Made by a program: the position numbers and the translations under genes | Origin: Bacteroidales bacterium UBA2764 | GTDB lineage: Bacteria; Bacteroidota; Bacteroidia; Bacteroidales; Paludibacteraceae | Reading direction: 5' to 3' | Assembly: GCA_002352705.1 (NCBI GenBank) | Contig: DEIW01000130.1 | Coordinates: 1-13,962 of the forward strand | Length of the DNA: 13,962 nt | Notes under the pieces: model-generated | The model's database searches: none | What the model saw: only the letters and a program-made list of their open reading frames with translations | What the model was told of the DNA's origin: nothing | Part shown: piece after piece, positions 1 through 6,272 of the stretch | Layout: each line of letters begins with the position of its first letter | Numbering within the stretch: position 1 is the first letter of the stretch

Positions 1-57
1 TATATAATATATAATATTATTATATTATTATGGGGATTTTTCAACAGACACAGATGC

Positions 58-80
58 GTGAATCTGTGAATCTGTGAATG
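58..80 (-). repeat. Three tandem copies of an 8-bp unit, inverted copy
   Basis: Read on the minus strand this is CATTCACA, GATTCACA and GATTCACG in a row. The same unit, in the opposite orientation, is present at 6078-6104 and 13457-13483. It lies just upstream of the promoter of the first gene. No function is known to me. It behaves like a dispersed intergenic short tandem repeat. Confidence 0.75.
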
Positions 81-96
81 ATTCTTGCCCTAAATA

Positions 97-128
97 TTTG
101 CATATCTCAGATTTTTTTTGTACCTTTG
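97..128 (+). promoter_or_regulatory. Bacteroidetes-type promoter of the 573-aa gene
   Basis: TTTG at 97-100 and TACCTTTG at 121-128 are separated by 20 bp, matching the -33/-7 pattern of the Bacteroidetes primary sigma factor. The stretch 96-129 aligns without gaps to the ORF6N promoter at 6179-6212, with 28 of 34 bases identical. Because the promoter lies inside the 5' extension of the reading frame, it rules out the upstream GTG at 74 as the start. Confidence 0.85.
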
Positions 129-145
129 CGCGAAATTTCGCGCAA
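126..145. promoter_or_regulatory. Perfect 20-bp palindrome at the transcription start
   Basis: TTGCGCGAAATTTCGCGCAA is its own reverse complement. It begins inside the -7 box and covers the expected transcription start, so it could be an operator or a hairpin at the very 5' end of the mRNA. A similar hairpin with different arms and an ATTT centre sits at the same place in the ORF6N gene (6210-6228). Confidence 0.7.
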
Positions 146-157
146 GAAAGGAGAACC

Positions 158-1879
158 ATGGAGAAAATTGATTTAGATGAATTAGAACTAGACTTCTTAA
201 GAGCAGAGGTGTTTGGCAGATTTTCGTTACTAAGATTAGCCGCTCATAATGACTATTTGGATAATGCGATTGATATTATCGATCAGATAATGAAATGTGC
301 ACCAGCTCGGCGATTGGAGGCTGTTTCAAGTCTGCATAGTAAAGTATTTATGCAGATACAAACATCCGTGCCCAATGTTCAACCTACTGTTTATCATGGA
401 GACTTACTATGGGCATATACTTGCCTAATCGGATACTATATGTACGGGAAAGAACCGATATGGGCTAAACACATTCAACCAAGATTAGAAGAGAAAATCC
501 GAAATCGCGTTCTAAAAGATGAAGTCACCCAAGGCAAGAATGTGATAGATATAGAAAACGAGAAATATTTGGCTTTGGAGCGTGATTTAGGTATTAATGT
601 CCCCGAAGTACAAAAGCCTAAAGAGTTTTATTTCTCATATGATAAGGTTCGCCAACAATTGCGTATATCAAGACGTGTATCGAGAAAAGAAGACCCCAAA
701 GAATACACCACTTTAGATGCATTATGCTATATGCTGAATGGCGAACAAGTAGGATATGATGCTTATGGAGAGGTTGAGTGGCGCGCATTTGGAGTCTCTA
801 AAGATAAAGTTGAGCACATGGCATGGATTATTGAAAAACCGGATGAAGTTGTGCGCGTTTTCACTTATCTTAGCGACCATGCGAAAGAAGTCCTTCCTAC
901 TGATGCCTCGCAAGACGAAATCGAATCATTTGAATACGAGTGCGATCGTATCGTCAATAAAACTATACAGGATAACCAATCTCCGTTAACTGGTGGATAC
1001 GACGAGAATAAACCATATCTGCACATGATAGCCATGAAGCTGGCAAAACCATATGCAGAATGGAGCAAACGTGATAAGATTATCTTTGAGCATATGGACA
1101 AGCCACATGATTATGCTTATACAAACTTGTTCCCGTTTGAAGCTTTATACTTTGCTGCTGCAAGTTCATTGGAACTGATGGTTTCACTAATAGATCATGG
1201 AGAGATTAAAGCCCCCACTATTGAGCCAATTCTACCAAATCTTCGAGCGGCAATATCAATGTTTTCATATAGACCTGTTCGCCAACATAGAGAACCTATA
1301 GAGCAAGCTCTATACATTTTATCTGTGTTAGCCAGAGAAAAAGCCCGAGTTGAGTGCGACATATACGACGAGATTGCTATTGCAGCAACCACTTACGTGA
1401 AAGAAAAATACATCAAAGATATTGAGGGTAATGTTATTGCTGCCATGTACGCTTTGGGTGAGTACAAAAGAAAACACAATGATGGTCAACCTCAAGAAGA
1501 ACACGTACCAATCGTAATAGTACGACAGAATCAAGAAGCAGAAGAAACACCTAAGCAAAAGTCAAAAAAACCGAAACAAAAGAACCTTCCAAAACCAAAA
1601 ACAGAAACGATTTGCCCGTATATCGATATGGATGTTTTAAAAGAGAAAGGTACTTATACTGTAGAACAATTCCAAAAAATGCTAAAACAGGCATGTGAAC
1701 AAGAAGCCAATGTTTTAGTTTGTTTCCTCATTAAGCACGAGAAATACGGCAACTTGGATTTCCATGGAGCAAAGTATAAAGCCATCTATAAACAACTAAG
1801 ACTATGCTTCCCAACGATGCGTGATTATTCGTATCAAAATTTTGCTGGAGCATGGAAGACTGCACTTGATTCCATTTGA
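158..1879 (+). CDS. Uncharacterised 573-aa protein, basic linker plus C-terminal module
   Basis: I do not recognise this family. The start is the ATG at 158, which follows AAGGAG at 148-153 and lies downstream of a clear promoter; an in-frame GTG at 74 would lie upstream of that promoter and is rejected. There is no signal peptide or membrane segment, so the product is probably cytoplasmic. Residues 1-440 are mostly helical-looking with many charged residues. Residues about 461-481 form a Lys/Pro/Gln-rich linker. Residues 483-573 look like a separate small module ending in SYQNFAGAW. Such basic linkers are common in nucleic-acid-associated proteins, but that is only inference. The gene is monocistronic: own promoter, own terminator at 1957-1988. 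It is AT-richer than the cluster that follows. Confidence 0.85.
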   Translation: MEKIDLDELELDFLRAEVFGRFSLLRLAAHNDYLDNAIDIIDQIMKCAPARRLEAVSSLHSKVFMQIQTSVPNVQPTVYHGDLLWAYTCLIGYYMYGKEPIWAKHIQPRLEEKIRNRVLKDEVTQGKNVIDIENEKYLALERDLGINVPEVQKPKEFYFSYDKVRQQLRISRRVSRKEDPKEYTTLDALCYMLNGEQVGYDAYGEVEWRAFGVSKDKVEHMAWIIEKPDEVVRVFTYLSDHAKEVLPTDASQDEIESFEYECDRIVNKTIQDNQSPLTGGYDENKPYLHMIAMKLAKPYAEWSKRDKIIFEHMDKPHDYAYTNLFPFEALYFAAASSLELMVSLIDHGEIKAPTIEPILPNLRAAISMFSYRPVRQHREPIEQALYILSVLAREKARVECDIYDEIAIAATTYVKEKYIKDIEGNVIAAMYALGEYKRKHNDGQPQEEHVPIVIVRQNQEAEETPKQKSKKPKQKNLPKPKTETICPYIDMDVLKEKGTYTVEQFQKMLKQACEQEANVLVCFLIKHEKYGNLDFHGAKYKAIYKQLRLCFPTMRDYSYQNFAGAWKTALDSI

Positions 1880-1904
1880 TTTTACTTGACCGATTATGGG
1901 ACCT

Positions 1905-1936
1905 CATTTGATTGCCATTTGATTGCCATTTGATTC
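1905..1936 (+). repeat. 11-bp tandem repeat, nearly three copies
   Basis: CATTTGATTGC occurs at 1905-1915 and 1916-1926, followed by a partial third copy (CATTTGATTC, 1927-1936). A related CCATTTGAT covers the stop codon of the 573-aa gene at 1872-1880. The 13-mer TTGATTGCCATTT at 1908-1920 recurs across the stop codon of the CoiA-like gene at 13351-13363. Confidence 0.7.
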
Positions 1937-1956
1937 TTCTAATTTTCGAGCAGATT

Positions 1957-1988
1957 AACGATCCAAATTTTCCTTGGGTCGTTTTTTT
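1957..1988 (+). terminator. Rho-independent terminator after the 573-aa gene
   Basis: AACGATCCAA (1957-1966) pairs with TTGGGTCGTT (1974-1983) over ten base pairs with one G-U. The loop is seven bases and a T-run continues to 1988. It ends the first transcription unit about 80 bp after the stop codon. Confidence 0.8.
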
Positions 1989-1992
1989 GTTG

Positions 1993-2000
1993 TACCTTTG
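1993..2000 (+). promoter_or_regulatory. Possible -7 box opening a gene-free stretch
   Basis: TACCTTTG at 1993-2000 follows directly on the terminator T-run. No good TTTG lies 19-20 bp upstream: only CCTTGG at 1972-1977, and it is too close. This is therefore a half-site that could drive a short RNA from about 2007. Confidence 0.4.
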
Positions 2001-2006
2001 TACTGC

Positions 2007-2160
2007 AATTTCATCAATAGTAACCCGTTTTTGATGATTTGTAGGTATAGTAAACACTGTGGTGTTGAGAGGCACAAAAACAGCCTCGTCGAAAAAAGTA
2101 AGGTTTTTTAAAACGCGACGCGCACATTAGATAGGGGCGCACCCGCGCACGAGAAAACAG
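2007..2160 (+). ncRNA. Candidate structured RNA: chain of hairpins, no gene
   Basis: Four stems follow one another. TCATCA (2011-2016) pairs with TGATGA (2032-2037), AACAC (2053-2057) with GTGTT (2062-2066), and GAGGC (2069-2073) with GCCTC (2083-2087). CGTCG (2087-2091) can also pair with CGACG near 2115, with an A-run and a T-run inside. A 25-codon reading frame from the ATG at 2034 also exists and could be a leader peptide. I see no clear terminator before the next promoter, so this may equally be a long leader. The call rests only on hairpins placed after a -7 box. Confidence 0.3.
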
Positions 2161-2165
2161 TGTCT

Positions 2166-2196
2166 TTTGATATTTGAAACAAAAGCAGTACCTTTG
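2166..2196 (+). promoter_or_regulatory. Promoter of the four-gene cluster
   Basis: TTTG at 2166-2169 and TACCTTTG at 2189-2196 are 19 bp apart, a good Bacteroidetes promoter. It would give a leader of about 160 nt before the start codon at 2363, and that leader contains the first pseudoknot-like element. Confidence 0.75.
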
Positions 2197-2265
2197 TAAA
2201 ATTTTTAGAGCTAACCTGAGTAACTAAATAAACGTAATATAGAAACAATTAACTGCGCATTCTGA

Positions 2266-2331
2266 GTGGGTATAATAATCGATGGAAGGCACGACCCACG
2301 TTACATTCTCAGCGCCGACCATCGAGAAAGG
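2266..2331 (+). ncRNA. Pseudoknot-like leader element, copy 1
   Basis: Two stems interlock. Stem 1 is GTGGGT (2266-2271) with ACCCAC (2294-2299). Stem 2 is TCGATGG (2279-2285) with CCATCGA (2319-2325), continued through an AA/GA internal loop by GGC (2288-2290) with GCC (2314-2316). The 3' strand of stem 1 lies in the loop of stem 2, which gives an H-type pseudoknot. GAAAGG follows at 2326-2331, then 31 nt to the ATG at 2363. Copy 2 at 2948 keeps both stems although the bases differ. The element is likely a cis-acting control of translation or transcript stability. I do not recognise it as a known riboswitch. Confidence 0.65.
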
Positions 2332-2350
2332 AATGCACAATGCGCCATAA
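2282..2350 (+). other. Possible 22-codon upstream ORF inside the leader
   Basis: An ATG at 2282 opens a 22-codon frame ending in TAA at 2348-2350, 12 nt before the start codon at 2363. It overlaps stem 2 of the pseudoknot, so its translation would unfold the structure. No ribosome binding site is obvious. The second leader copy carries a 2-nt deletion that breaks this frame, which argues that the RNA structure rather than the peptide is conserved. Confidence 0.2.
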
Positions 2351-2362
2351 ATCAACACGATT

Positions 2363-2845
2363 ATGGACGCAACTATCGAAACCGCACGCAGCGGTAAAAC
2401 CGAGACACTTAACGAAGTGCTCATCCGTCTGGGCTATCTTCAGCCCGAAACACCGGCAACACAAGAACAAGTTCTTGTGGCTATCCTGACGCGCATACAA
2501 CGTATGCACACCGAGTGGTACATCCTAATGACCGAACATTGGGATTGGCTCGTCGTGCTGCAATGTATGCAAGATCACGGCTTCTTCAAGTCCAATCCGG
2601 CACGACCGCCGTTCGCTGCTTTCGACCAATGGTTGAGACATCACAACGTGCCGCAACTCCTCGCTCATTGTTCCGTGCGTAATCTCACGTACGTAAACAA
2701 GAAGATCGCAGGTGCGCGTTATCCGTGGACGAACGTGCAATGGGAACTGTATGTACTCAAACGCTGGCGCGTCACGTATGACACATTGGCGAAAATGCTC
2801 AAACAACTTCAAGACACAAACCCGTGTTCCGAAACAACCATTTAA
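2363..2845 (+). CDS. Hypothetical 160-aa Trp-rich protein, first gene of the cluster
   Basis: The family is not recognised. The ATG at 2363 is placed by the leader: it lies 31 nt after GAAAGG, exactly as the next gene's ATG lies after the second leader copy. The product has no signal peptide or membrane helix and contains seven tryptophans, including HWDW and a PWTNVQW stretch, so it is probably a small cytoplasmic helical protein. Codon usage is GC-rich like the following three genes and unlike the 573-aa gene upstream. No Shine-Dalgarno sequence is seen just before the start, which is common in this phylum. The context next to a VirE_N/DUF3987 protein suggests an accessory role in the same mobile module; that is inference. 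Confidence 0.75.
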   Translation: MDATIETARSGKTETLNEVLIRLGYLQPETPATQEQVLVAILTRIQRMHTEWYILMTEHWDWLVVLQCMQDHGFFKSNPARPPFAAFDQWLRHHNVPQLLAHCSVRNLTYVNKKIAGARYPWTNVQWELYVLKRWRVTYDTLAKMLKQLQDTNPCSETTI

Positions 2846-2877
2846 GACACGTCTAATGTCCTAAAAATAAGCGTCAA

Positions 2878-2942
2878 GACACGACTTGTGTCGCGAAACC
2901 AATTGGCACATTTTATGCCATTTATATAGCGAAATCGCCAAT
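2878..2942 (+). other. Intergenic hairpins before the second leader
   Basis: GACAC (2878-2882) pairs with GTGTC (2888-2892) around GACTT. ATTGGC (2902-2907) can pair with GCCAAT (2937-2942), or TGGCA (2904-2908) with TGCCA (2916-2920). None is followed by a T-run, so I do not call a terminator. The two genes are probably on one transcript, with this structure as a spacer or processing site. Confidence 0.4.
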
Positions 2943-2947
2943 CCAAA

Positions 2948-3011
2948 GTGTGTATAATAATCGGTGGAAGGCTCGACACACACAATCCTCAGAGCCGACC
3001 ATTGAGAAAGG
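2948..3011 (+). ncRNA. Pseudoknot-like leader element, copy 2
   Basis: Stem 1 is GTGTGT (2948-2953) with ACACAC (2976-2981). Stem 2 is TCGGTGG (2961-2967) with CCATTGA (2999-3005), extended across AA/GA by GGCT (2970-2973) with AGCC (2993-2996). GAAAGG is at 3006-3011 and the ATG at 3043 follows after 31 nt, as in copy 1. Relative to copy 1, one G-C pair of stem 1 has become U-A (a compensatory double change), and two stem 2 pairs have become G-U. The linker ATAATAA is unchanged. I see no promoter directly upstream, so this copy probably acts within the operon mRNA. Confidence 0.65.
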
Positions 3012-3042
3012 GATTTACGATTGGCCTAAAAACTTTACAACA

Positions 3043-3399
3043 ATGAGTAAAACTACTTTTCCATGTGTTGATCTGAAGTTTGAAGGCAACACAATTATCC
3101 AACAGGGCGAAAGCCGCAAAGGTGTTCTTAGATTTGTTGACGATGACCATTTCCATTTCGCGGAAAACAAGGTGCAGCACGTCATCCACCCGGAACTTCA
3201 CTGGCGGCTCCTCGAACGCACCAAGCACGGACGCATGCACACGAACGTAAACCATATTAAAGTAGAGTTCTACATTAAACATGGTGAGTATGTTTCCGAA
3301 CAGCAACTCGCCGACATGCTGGCACGTGAGATCGAACAGATGGGCGAATCGCTCTGCGACATGGACCTCAAGGAGGAGGTTGCGCAATGCGGCAAGTAG
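3043..3399 (+). CDS. Hypothetical 118-aa His-rich protein
   Basis: The family is not recognised. The start chosen is the ATG at 3043, because an earlier in-frame GTG at 2950 would place the conserved leader RNA inside the gene, and because the 31-nt spacing to that leader matches the upstream gene. The protein is soluble-looking, with nine histidines spread over residues 36-80 and an acidic C-terminal third. Residues 83-115 look like one or two amphipathic helices. Its last 13 bases overlap the start of the next gene, so the two are likely translationally coupled. Function cannot be inferred beyond membership of the cluster. Confidence 0.7.
   Translation: MSKTTFPCVDLKFEGNTIIQQGESRKGVLRFVDDDHFHFAENKVQHVIHPELHWRLLERTKHGRMHTNVNHIKVEFYIKHGEYVSEQQLADMLAREIEQMGESLCDMDLKEEVAQCGK
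3369..3379 (+). promoter_or_regulatory. Strong internal ribosome binding site
   Basis: AAGGAGGAGG lies within the end of the 118-aa gene, about eight bases before the ATG at 3387. It is much closer to the Shine-Dalgarno consensus than any other start in this window and supports the overlapping start of the 117-aa gene. Confidence 0.7.
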
Positions 3400-3740
3400 T
3401 ATCTGTAGAAAAAGGTGGCGGTCCGTGCAGAACGGACTGCCCCTACTACTCCGAAACAGGCTGGGTCAAGGGCGTTTTAGGCGTACCATTGAAAACCCAC
3501 TGCCGGGCAACCATGGAAGCTATCTCTGTTGACTGTGACGTGTACAACACACGGACGATCGAGAAAATCGAAGTCACCGACGCAGAATGGAAAGCCATGC
3601 TGAAAGCCATCGGAAAGAGAGCTAAGAAAGAGCGAAAACCGTACGACCCGAACCACGAGGAAATTCACGCCGTAGGCTGTGAATGGACTCGCTCCAAAGG
3701 TAAATGGAATTCTCTCAAGTCAAGTAACGTTAAAAACTAA
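3387..3740 (+). CDS. Hypothetical 117-aa protein with a Cys cluster
   Basis: The family is not recognised. The ATG at 3387 overlaps the preceding gene by 13 bp and has a strong Shine-Dalgarno sequence. Cysteines at 14, 18, 39 and 50 (a CxxxC pair, then two single Cys) could bind a metal; a fifth lies at 98. Residues 60-85 are Lys-rich (KAIGKRAKKERK) and may contact nucleic acid. There is no signal peptide. The stop codon is only four bases before the start of the VirE_N/DUF3987 gene, so the two are co-expressed. A zinc-ribbon-like accessory protein for the replication-type protein downstream is a reasonable guess, no more. Confidence 0.7.
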   Translation: MRQVVSVEKGGGPCRTDCPYYSETGWVKGVLGVPLKTHCRATMEAISVDCDVYNTRTIEKIEVTDAEWKAMLKAIGKRAKKERKPYDPNHEEIHAVGCEWTRSKGKWNSLKSSNVKN

Positions 3741-3744
3741 AGTT

Positions 3745-5976
3745 ATGTTCCAATATCAAGACAAAGTAAATGCCGGTGTACCGCAAAAATGTACACCCGA
3801 AATCTGGGACCAACTCATCGACAGTCCCGAAGTCAAGTCCATCTGCGACCAGATTGCGGCTCTTGACTCAACCACGCCAGACTACAACGACCGCAAACAA
3901 GCGCTCAAACGTCGTCTGCCTATCATCATTCCACACGCAGCGTCTTTCCGTAACGGCAAGCGCGTCAGCGCAGATGCAATCCCGTCCGGTCTCGCCATGC
4001 TCGATGTGGACCACGTTGCCAATCCTCGTGACTGGTTCGAATCCATCGACAAACAACTGCTTTCCGACAACCGCATCTACCTCGTAGCCATCACCGCATC
4101 CGGTCAAGGCTTGCGTCTCATTGGTGAACGTCTCGAACGCGAGTCCATCGAAGCTGCTCAGCTTCGTATCGCCACTGCACTTGGCATCAAGGAATACGAC
4201 GCGGTGACAAAGGATTTGGCACGCGCCAGTTATGTTGTCCCTCGTTCCTATATCCTTTGGATATACGAGGCAGGTCTATTTGCCGAGCGAGAAGTTTCGT
4301 CTATTGATTCCGGATTGTATCCGGAGAAAGCATTACCGCCGCATATCGAGCCGCTTTCTTCTATTGCGTCCGAATTGGATTCGGACACCGGCGCAGCCGG
4401 TCTCATGTATCGCGGCATGCCCTACGATGCCATCGTCAAGCAATTGATGATCGAGATTGGTGCCGCTGAAGGCGCGATGCAAGGCGAACGCAACACCGTC
4501 TATTTCAGCCTTGCTAACTACATGCGCTACATCTGCGATTTCGACCCGGCGCTGCTGCTCCGCATCCTTCCTGACTTTGGTCTCTCCGAAGCTGAACGAC
4601 GCCAAGCCATCAGTTCCGCTATCGGTCGCCCGCGTAAGTCGCAGAAGCCCATGGTGCTCCAATCGGCTATCGCTATCTGCGAGAAAGAGGCACATCTGGA
4701 CGAACAATCGCCGCTGGAGAAATCTACGGCATTGCCTTTGCCCGAACTGCCGCGTCTGCTCAAACTGGTCTGCCGCCGTTTGCCCGAAGACTATCGTGCT
4801 GCGATGATTATTGCTTCGCTTCCTGTCCTCGGCACTTTGGCAACACGCATCCGCTTCGAGTACCTCGACCGCCAAGAGCAATCGCTCTCGTTCTTCTCCT
4901 GTATCACGGCTCCGGCTGCAAGCGGAAAATCTTTCATCCGCAAACCGCTCGATCTTTTGCTCACTCCGATTAACGAGAATGACGAACTGGAGCGCGAGAA
5001 AGAGCAAGCCTACAAGGAGAAACTGCGTGCGTCCAAGAACTCCAAGAACCAACCCGAAGACCCGCACGCTTGCCCGAGGAATAACGGAATTGCGATCAGT
5101 ATTGCCAAACTGCTCCAACTTTTGACCTATGCTGAAGGCAAACACCTCATCGGTATCGGCGAGGAGATGGATACCTTGGTCAAAACCGAACGTGCCGGAG
5201 TATGGTCGCAGAAGTCAGACATTTATCGTCTCGCGTTCGACAATGGCGTGTACGGACAGGCCTACATGAGTGATGCTTCGTTCAATGCGCACATCAAGGT
5301 CTATTACAACCTGCTCCTTACCGGCACACCGAACTCGCTCAAACGCTTCTTCAAAGACCCGGAAGACGGTTTGATCACACGTGTATGCTTTGCGCAACTG
5401 CCGGACACATCGTTCACCGAGATTCCCGCCTTTGCGTCTTATACCGAAGCAGAGAAAGCGGAGATCATCCGTTGGGCGCGTCAGTTGGATGCAGAGAAAG
5501 GCACTATCTCTTGTCCGCAAGTCGGTACGGTGATTGCTGATTGGCTGGAGCGTAAACGCCAACAGGCTATTGATGCCGACAGTCATGCAATGGATACGCT
5601 TCGCCGTCGTGCCGGTGTGATGGGATTCCGTGCAGGTATGCTCTGTTACTTGCTCGAAAACCGCAAGTTCACCAAAACGGTTGCACAGTTCGCAGAATGG
5701 GTTGCCGAGTATGTCTTCCGCAATCAGATGGAACTCTGGGGCGAACAGATGGAGCAAGAACTATCAGGCGCACTCGAAGTGCTCTCCGGCGAAAGAGGTT
5801 CAGCCGCGTCTCTCTTGGCTTTGCTACCTGCTGAGTTCAGTACTGCCGATCTCATCAAACTCCGTGCTCGTAAAGGTCAATCGGTCAAGAACAATGCTAT
5901 TTGCATGGTCCTCAACCGCTGGCGTACCAACCACAAGATCGAGCAAATCGCCGAAGCTAAGTACAAGAAGTTGTAA
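3745..5976 (+). CDS. VirE_N (BT4734-like) + DUF3987 primase/helicase-like protein
   Basis: This 743-aa protein combines two domains commonly joined in Bacteroidales. Residues about 60-170 match the BT4734/VirE N-terminal type, with DVDH at 87-90, the Gly-rich SGQGLRLIG at 119-127 and DLARASYVVP at 158-167; this layout recalls archaeo-eukaryotic primases. Residues about 333-585 match DUF3987, a P-loop-like region with APAASGKS at 389-396 (the first Gly of Walker A is Ala) and a Walker B-like stretch LIGIGEEMD at 468-476. The C-terminal part may bind DNA. The start is the ATG at 3745, four bases after the previous stop; an in-frame upstream start would overlap that gene. A role in replication or mobilisation of an element is inferred from the domains. 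It is GC-richer than flanking genes. Confidence 0.85.
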   Translation: MFQYQDKVNAGVPQKCTPEIWDQLIDSPEVKSICDQIAALDSTTPDYNDRKQALKRRLPIIIPHAASFRNGKRVSADAIPSGLAMLDVDHVANPRDWFESIDKQLLSDNRIYLVAITASGQGLRLIGERLERESIEAAQLRIATALGIKEYDAVTKDLARASYVVPRSYILWIYEAGLFAEREVSSIDSGLYPEKALPPHIEPLSSIASELDSDTGAAGLMYRGMPYDAIVKQLMIEIGAAEGAMQGERNTVYFSLANYMRYICDFDPALLLRILPDFGLSEAERRQAISSAIGRPRKSQKPMVLQSAIAICEKEAHLDEQSPLEKSTALPLPELPRLLKLVCRRLPEDYRAAMIIASLPVLGTLATRIRFEYLDRQEQSLSFFSCITAPAASGKSFIRKPLDLLLTPINENDELEREKEQAYKEKLRASKNSKNQPEDPHACPRNNGIAISIAKLLQLLTYAEGKHLIGIGEEMDTLVKTERAGVWSQKSDIYRLAFDNGVYGQAYMSDASFNAHIKVYYNLLLTGTPNSLKRFFKDPEDGLITRVCFAQLPDTSFTEIPAFASYTEAEKAEIIRWARQLDAEKGTISCPQVGTVIADWLERKRQQAIDADSHAMDTLRRRAGVMGFRAGMLCYLLENRKFTKTVAQFAEWVAEYVFRNQMELWGEQMEQELSGALEVLSGERGSAASLLALLPAEFSTADLIKLRARKGQSVKNNAICMVLNRWRTNHKIEQIAEAKYKKL

Positions 5977-5991
5977 TACTTTGTCTATTGC

Positions 5992-6010
5992 GTGTGGATT
6001 GTATCCGCAC
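5992..6010 (+). other. Hairpin between the stop codon and the terminator
   Basis: GTGTGGAT (5992-5999) pairs with ATCCGCAC (6003-6010) over eight base pairs with one T-G and a three-base loop. It lies directly before the terminator at 6014-6040 and may protect the 3' end of the mRNA. Confidence 0.45.
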
Positions 6011-6013
6011 ATC

Positions 6014-6040
6014 AAACGGCCGCATTTGCGGTCGTTTTTT
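6014..6040 (+). terminator. Rho-independent terminator of the four-gene cluster
   Basis: AAACGGCCGC (6014-6023) pairs with GCGGTCGTTT (6028-6037) with one G-T pair around an ATTT loop, followed by T residues to 6040. It closes the transcription unit that ends with the VirE_N/DUF3987 gene. Confidence 0.85.
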
Positions 6041-6057
6041 ATTTCTTCTTTCATTAC

Positions 6058-6074
6058 CTCGGATGCCATCCGAG
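6058..6074. other. 17-bp palindrome
   Basis: CTCGGATG (6058-6065) and CATCCGAG (6067-6074) are exact inverted arms around one base. There is no T-run, so it is not a terminator. It lies between the terminator and the tandem repeat and could be a protein binding site. Confidence 0.5.
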
Positions 6075-6077
6075 CAT

Positions 6078-6104
6078 CATTCACACATTCACAGATTCAC
6101 ACAA
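6078..6104 (+). repeat. Three tandem 8-bp units, first copy of an exact 27-bp direct repeat
   Basis: CATTCACA, CATTCACA, GATTCACA and CAA. The identical 27 bp recur at 13457-13483, and an inverted variant is at 58-80. It lies 75 bp upstream of the ORF6N promoter. Confidence 0.85.
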
Positions 6105-6179
6105 AATTGTGGCAAAGGACAATATTTTTTCGAGATATGTAAATAATTTGCTGTATTTTCAAACAAATCAGAAGATTTA

Positions 6180-6211
6180 TTTGCATATGTCTAAATTTTT
6201 GTGTACCTTTG
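6180..6211 (+). promoter_or_regulatory. Promoter of the ORF6N gene
   Basis: TTTG at 6180-6183 and TACCTTTG at 6204-6211 are 20 bp apart. The surrounding 34 bp share 28 bases with the promoter of the 573-aa gene, including ATTTGCATAT around the -33 box. Confidence 0.85.
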
Positions 6212-6228
6212 CACCCGATTTGGGTGCA
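6210..6228 (+). promoter_or_regulatory. Hairpin at the start of the ORF6N transcript
   Basis: TGCACCC (6210-6216) pairs with GGGTGCA (6222-6228) around GATTT. It starts within the -7 box, as does the palindrome at 126-145. It may be a 5'-end stabilising hairpin or an operator. Confidence 0.6.
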
Positions 6229-6235
6229 TCAAACG

Positions 6236-6260
6236 AACCGGTCGCAATTTGCGACCAGTT
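6236..6260. promoter_or_regulatory. Leader palindrome of the ORF6N gene, putative operator
   Basis: AACCGGTCGCAA (6236-6247) and TTGCGACCAGTT (6249-6260) are inverted arms with one mismatch. The whole 25 bp is the exact reverse complement of 6499-6523 inside the coding sequence. It ends 12 bp before the start codon. ORF6N and KilA-N proteins are thought to bind DNA, so autoregulation is possible. Confidence 0.6.
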
Positions 6261-6272
6261 ATAGACCACAAT

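Noticed and set aside
120..129. GTACCTTTGC resembles the CTnDOT attachment core GTANNTTTGC (also at 6203-6212)
   Set aside because: Both sites are fully explained as -7 promoter boxes with correctly spaced -33 boxes, and there is no integrase or element end nearby.
74..157. Earlier GTG start giving the first gene 28 more residues
   Set aside because: The promoter and the transcript-start palindrome lie within this stretch, and AAGGAG precedes the ATG at 158.
2266..2331. Known pseudoknot classes (preQ1, SAM-II, HDV-like ribozyme) for the leader
   Set aside because: The H-type topology is shared, but I see none of their conserved core sequences, and HDV-type P3/P4 hairpins are absent.
2950..3042. 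Upstream GTG start of the 118-aa gene
   Set aside because: It would convert the conserved leader RNA into coding sequence. The first copy of the leader has a 2-nt length difference and no matching frame into its gene.
4333..5145. A 270-codon open frame on the minus strand
   Set aside because: It lies entirely opposite the VirE_N/DUF3987 gene, whose domains are clear. The minus frame has a Arg/Gln/Phe-skewed composition and no recognisable motif.
6078..6104. CRISPR-like repeat
   Set aside because: The units are directly adjacent 8-mers without spacers, and no cas gene is visible.
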